Source: Guadua angustifolia
Taxonomy: Eukaryota > Streptophyta > Magnoliopsida > Poales > Poaceae
Length of the DNA stretch: 64,000 bases
NCBI GenBank assembly: GCA_036346375.1
Contig: CM070511.1
Span: 12,462,001 to 12,526,000 of the forward strand
Direction of reading: 5' to 3'
Every line of letters starts with the position of its first letter. The first letter of the stretch is position 1. The notes below the pieces were generated by a model that saw only the letters and a list, made by a program, of their open reading frames with translations, was not told the DNA's origin and ran no database searches. A program made the translations under genes and the position numbers. This document shows positions 61,368-64,000 of this stretch, piece by piece.

Positions 61368-62213
61368 TGTCGGTGTACTTTGCACCGGGGTACCGTCTCC
61401 ACCATAGAAATGACAGGCCCAAGAAGTGGCCTGGCCTAGTTTGGCGCCGTGGCGGACAGCCGGGCGAGGAGCCCATGTGGCCCCCTGGTGAGCACCCTGG
61501 CGATCACGCCCTGCTCGCTGGGCGAGCGGCCCACGTGGCGGCCTGGCGAGTGGGCGGGCGTTCGGGCCCCCCTTGTCAGGCCACGAAGGCAACCAAAAGA
61601 ATAAGAGGGAGGCTTCGCCTCGAAGTTTCCCTCCCCTGGCACCTCGTGTCAGGGTCATTAATTGTGAAGGACTCTACTATCGACACGACGACGGCTCATC
61701 TCTCTAACACCTCTTACCAAACCCGTCGCAGGAGCGTCGTGTCCCGAGCGGACCGGGCGAGGCCTCTCACCGACATTAAATGGGGTTCGAAGGACAAGGC
61801 CACAGATGCGTGCTTAATAAATGAGTCATGGGTTGACGTGGAGGTTGGAATGATAGATGTAATTAATGTGTTGTAGATAAGCTTAGCGTCACCGTCTCCC
61901 CTGCCCAGGCCGTCTCGTCTATATAAGAGCGCCTCGATGCATGGAGAAGGGGGCCGACCGGCTAGAGCAGAAAGCATAGAGAAGCAGACATAGAAGAGAA
62001 CCCCTGTAAACACTTCCACATTTTTCTCAACAAAGAACCAGCAGAACGTAGGGCTATTACCCACTCTGGGGGCCTGAACCTGGGTAAAAACTGTTGTGTC
62101 CATTAGTTTGTGGATTTTCGAGATCCATCGTTGAGAGACATTAGGGTTTCCAGCCATGAAGATGCCTCCTACCGAACCATATTTTCTGTCTAGGGAGTAG
62201 CCACTCCGTTAAC
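61368..62213 (+). repeat. Element G 3' LTR
   Basis: It starts TGTCGGTGTACTTTGCACCG, a widespread grass LTR start. A plus-strand TATA box (CTATATAAG) is at 61919-61927, followed by GCAGAACGTAGGGCTATTAC, usual in the R-U5 part of this family. The right end is uncertain; the last plausible CA is near 62213. An open frame at 61373-61876 is not a gene. Confidence 0.75.
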
Positions 62214-62692
62214 AGGATCTTGTCAGGTGAAATATGCCAACAACTACGGAACCGACTAGGGAATGTGTAAAATGGGGCAACTGTGGCAAAATGGCTTGAG
62301 ATTCTAATTTAGCGCTGTCGGTATGTGCATGGTAATGTGGAATTGCACTCGCACCTAGTTCATAGGGTAGGATTACGGGTTAGCTGGGTCAACATAATAG
62401 TCGGAGTCAGAACATCTCATTTGGGATCGGCTATCAGATTAAAACTCTATGTGTTTGTCAGTATTGAGTAGACCAGGTAACTTGGTAGAGCCTACATTAG
62501 ATCTAGCAAGTTTTCGGCCGATGCCAATTCTTGGGCTATGGCATTAACACTATTGGCAGTCATCGACTTGAGAGTAGTTACTAAAGCCTATGACTAGTTG
62601 ATCAAAGCATGGTGCATAGATTGATTAATCATGCTAGATAATTCAGCCTGTGCAAGCATGTCATGACTTATCGGCCTATTGTCCGGTGCAAC

Positions 62693-62971
62693 CAGTGGCT
62701 ATCCTGAGATTTTAGGGGCCCGGAACGAAATTTAAAATAGAGGCCCTTCTAAATTATATATATATATATATAAGTGTTACTAATAAACACTCAAGGTGCA
62801 TCCAAAAAAATTATTCATATCAAGCTTTCGTTTCCTAGGTACTACTAACTATACGTATTATACTGTTATATATACAATATACTAATACTAGTACATGTAC
62901 AGGGGTGGGGCCCTATGGTTTGGGGGGGCCCGGAGCGGCTGCCACGCTCGCCCCCCTCAGGGGCGGCGCTG
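62693..62971. mobile_element. hAT-type MITE, 279 bp
   Basis: The 8-bp duplication GGTGCAAC is at 62685-62692 and 62972-62979. The ends are CAGTGGCTATCCTGAG and, from the other side, CAGCGCCGCCCCTGAG, an imperfect terminal inverted repeat of hAT type. The inside holds a (TA) run at 62756-62772 and GGGCCC stretches near both ends. It has no coding capacity and would depend on a hAT transposase supplied elsewhere. It is inserted into the gag region of element H. Confidence 0.9.
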
Positions 62972-63202
62972 GGTGCAACAGCGGCCTCCATATTACTGAT
63001 GGGATTGACCGATGGCAATACGGTGTTTTGAGTGACTCCACATCGAGTTTTTTGATAACAGCTTAGCATCATCTCCTCAAGCGTACCTTTTCGATCTTAA
63101 ATTTCCTTGCACTATTCTTGATCAAATTGTTTAGTGTCGAGGCAGTTATAGCATTGGAGTTGATATCGGATAGGGGAATTGATTTCCCTAAAGAAGACAT
63201 GT

Positions 63203-63222
63203 TGTCCCACTGAGCGTGCCAA
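63203..63222 (-). promoter_or_regulatory. Element H primer-binding site
   Basis: The minus strand reads TTGGCACGCTCAGTGGGACA a few bases from the LTR, similar in its first bases to the site in element E. Confidence 0.75.
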
Positions 63223-63227
63223 AAGTG

Positions 63228-64000
63228 TGTTGGTGCCAAAAAATATGATGAAGGATTGATTGCCTCAAACACACGCAAACATCGTGTTTTAGTTGGTTTA
63301 TGGTGTGCCAGCTGATTTGGTCCTACAATTGGTAAGATAGATCGAAATAATGCTCAAAGCTAATCTAATATTGCAATCAGCAAGGGATCTAAACATCCAT
63401 TCAAAACTGATTAGATTGCAAGTAACGATAAATCTAAATAGCTTATTACGACTAATTAGATATTTGATAAAGGTAGATTTTTTTCCAAAAAAAACGATGT
63501 GCAAAAAGATCAGAGTAAAACAAACCTGGTGTAATCGAAGTTACAAAACTACTCCTAGTTGATAGGAAAAATAGATAAAAAGTTGATGCGAGTTGATTGA
63601 TTGATTGCTGGATATTTCTTCAGCTAGCCTTTGACCTCATTTATAGCACGTACGCCGATCGTACCAATCTCTGATGTGTTGCCTACCATGACCCGTATCG
63701 GCCTCCACTTCATGCAAGTAAATCTCCTTGTTTGAACCGGTATTGGCTAGATATTCCAAATTTGACTTATTGCCCCAAATTGGTCATATATTTATAAATC
63801 TTCTCCAAAGCTTTAATTAACATACCAAAATTATTCAGATTTAAACTCTACCTTCAAAATCCGCTATACTGGTCAAATCTTGGTGCTAGCAGTAGGGCTA
63901 GAGAAATTTGGCATCAAAATCTTTTTGGTCTTTAATCTTTTTCTACCATGACGGGTTGAGATATGAAACTTTAAATTGTTATTTATGCACTTCAACTTAG
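63228..64000 (-). repeat. Element H 5' LTR, continues past the window
   Basis: The LTR begins TGTTGGTGCCAAAA (or two bases earlier) next to the PBS and runs off the window. It is AT-rich, with TTTATAGCACGT near 63640 on the plus strand. No gene is seen. The second LTR is not present, so the type of element is unconfirmed. Confidence 0.7.

Larger units (their letters stand above)
59866..62213 (+). mobile_element. Element G: Tat/Retand fragment (antisense gene plus 3' LTR)
   Basis: Only the 3' portion remains: the antisense gene on the minus strand, a polypurine tract and the 3' LTR on the plus strand. Gag, pol and the 5' LTR are absent. The left junction with the F LTR (about 59866) and the right end (about 62213) are approximate, and no target duplication is seen. 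Confidence 0.75.
62214..63225 (-). pseudogene. gag: Element H 5' interior with gag start, degraded
   Basis: Three bases after the PBS an ATG opens a frame MSSLGKSIPLSDINSNAITA, STLNNLIKNSARKFKIEKV (63199 to 63071). It continues in other frames as EEMMLSCYQKTRCG and NTVLPSVNPISNMEAAVAP, and beyond the MITE as DNRPISHDMLAQAELSSMIN and ANSVNAIAQELASAENLLDL. This looks like the N-terminal part of an LTR-retroelement gag, type uncertain. It fades near 62300. Stops and frameshifts are frequent. Confidence 0.6.

Noticed and set aside
61373..61876. 167-codon frame in the G LTR
   Set aside because: It starts within the LTR, crosses the promoter region and has no recognisable domain.

Overview
This is nuclear DNA of a flowering plant, most likely a grass. 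The evidence is three CACTA transposons, Tekay-type chromodomain Ty3/gypsy elements with LTRs of about 3 kb, and Tat/Retand-type gypsy elements that carry a second RNase H and an antisense 'putative gypsy type transposon' gene near the 3' LTR. The species cannot be named from the sequence. I found no intact host gene, rRNA or tRNA gene, or CRISPR array. Almost every base belongs to a transposable element.

The window is one nest of elements, labelled here A to H plus CACTA-1 to CACTA-3. The oldest visible layer is F, a minus-strand Tekay-type element: 5' LTR 58931-59865, leader ORF and gag start 57569-58790, rest of gag and protease 49470-50896. Its gag is split by CACTA-3 (50900-57565, 3-bp duplication TGT), which itself carries a gag-only copia-like element (53223-55713, duplication TCCTC). 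Its protease is split by E, a minus-strand Tat/Retand element (5' LTR 48999-49469, gag, protease and RT 45369-48980). E's pol is split between RT and RNase H by CACTA-1 (6616-45365, duplication AAT); the rest of E pol is at 5044-6615. E's integrase is then cut by A, a Tekay-type LTR ending at 5043, and that LTR is cut by CACTA-2, whose right end is at 1947.

CACTA-1 has only about 3.35 kb of its own sequence, including a captured piece of an LRR receptor-kinase gene at 7728-8000. The rest is C, a minus-strand Tat/Retand element (8600-43993, duplication ACAGG). C's 5' LTR is interrupted by a complete solo Tekay LTR (40231-43688, duplication CCGGG). C's antisense gene is interrupted by a Tekay segment D (10586-22580, plus strand). 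D's second LTR is interrupted by B, another Tat/Retand element (22581-33547, minus strand). B within D within C within CACTA-1 within E within F makes six layers.

At the right end are G (only the antisense gene and 3' LTR, 59866 to about 62213) and H (5' end of an LTR element, minus strand, from about 62214 past the window end), with a 279-bp hAT-type MITE inside H.

Most retroelement frames are broken by stops and frameshifts. Some of these look like consensus errors rather than decay: paired repeats differ mainly by single-base deletions at CCG/CGG. The points most worth follow-up are the captured kinase fragment, a pre-gag leader ORF shared by D and F, antisense genes with their own TATA boxes, a palindrome array in the D LTR, and a chance in-frame fusion of an antisense-gene exon to a chromodomain.
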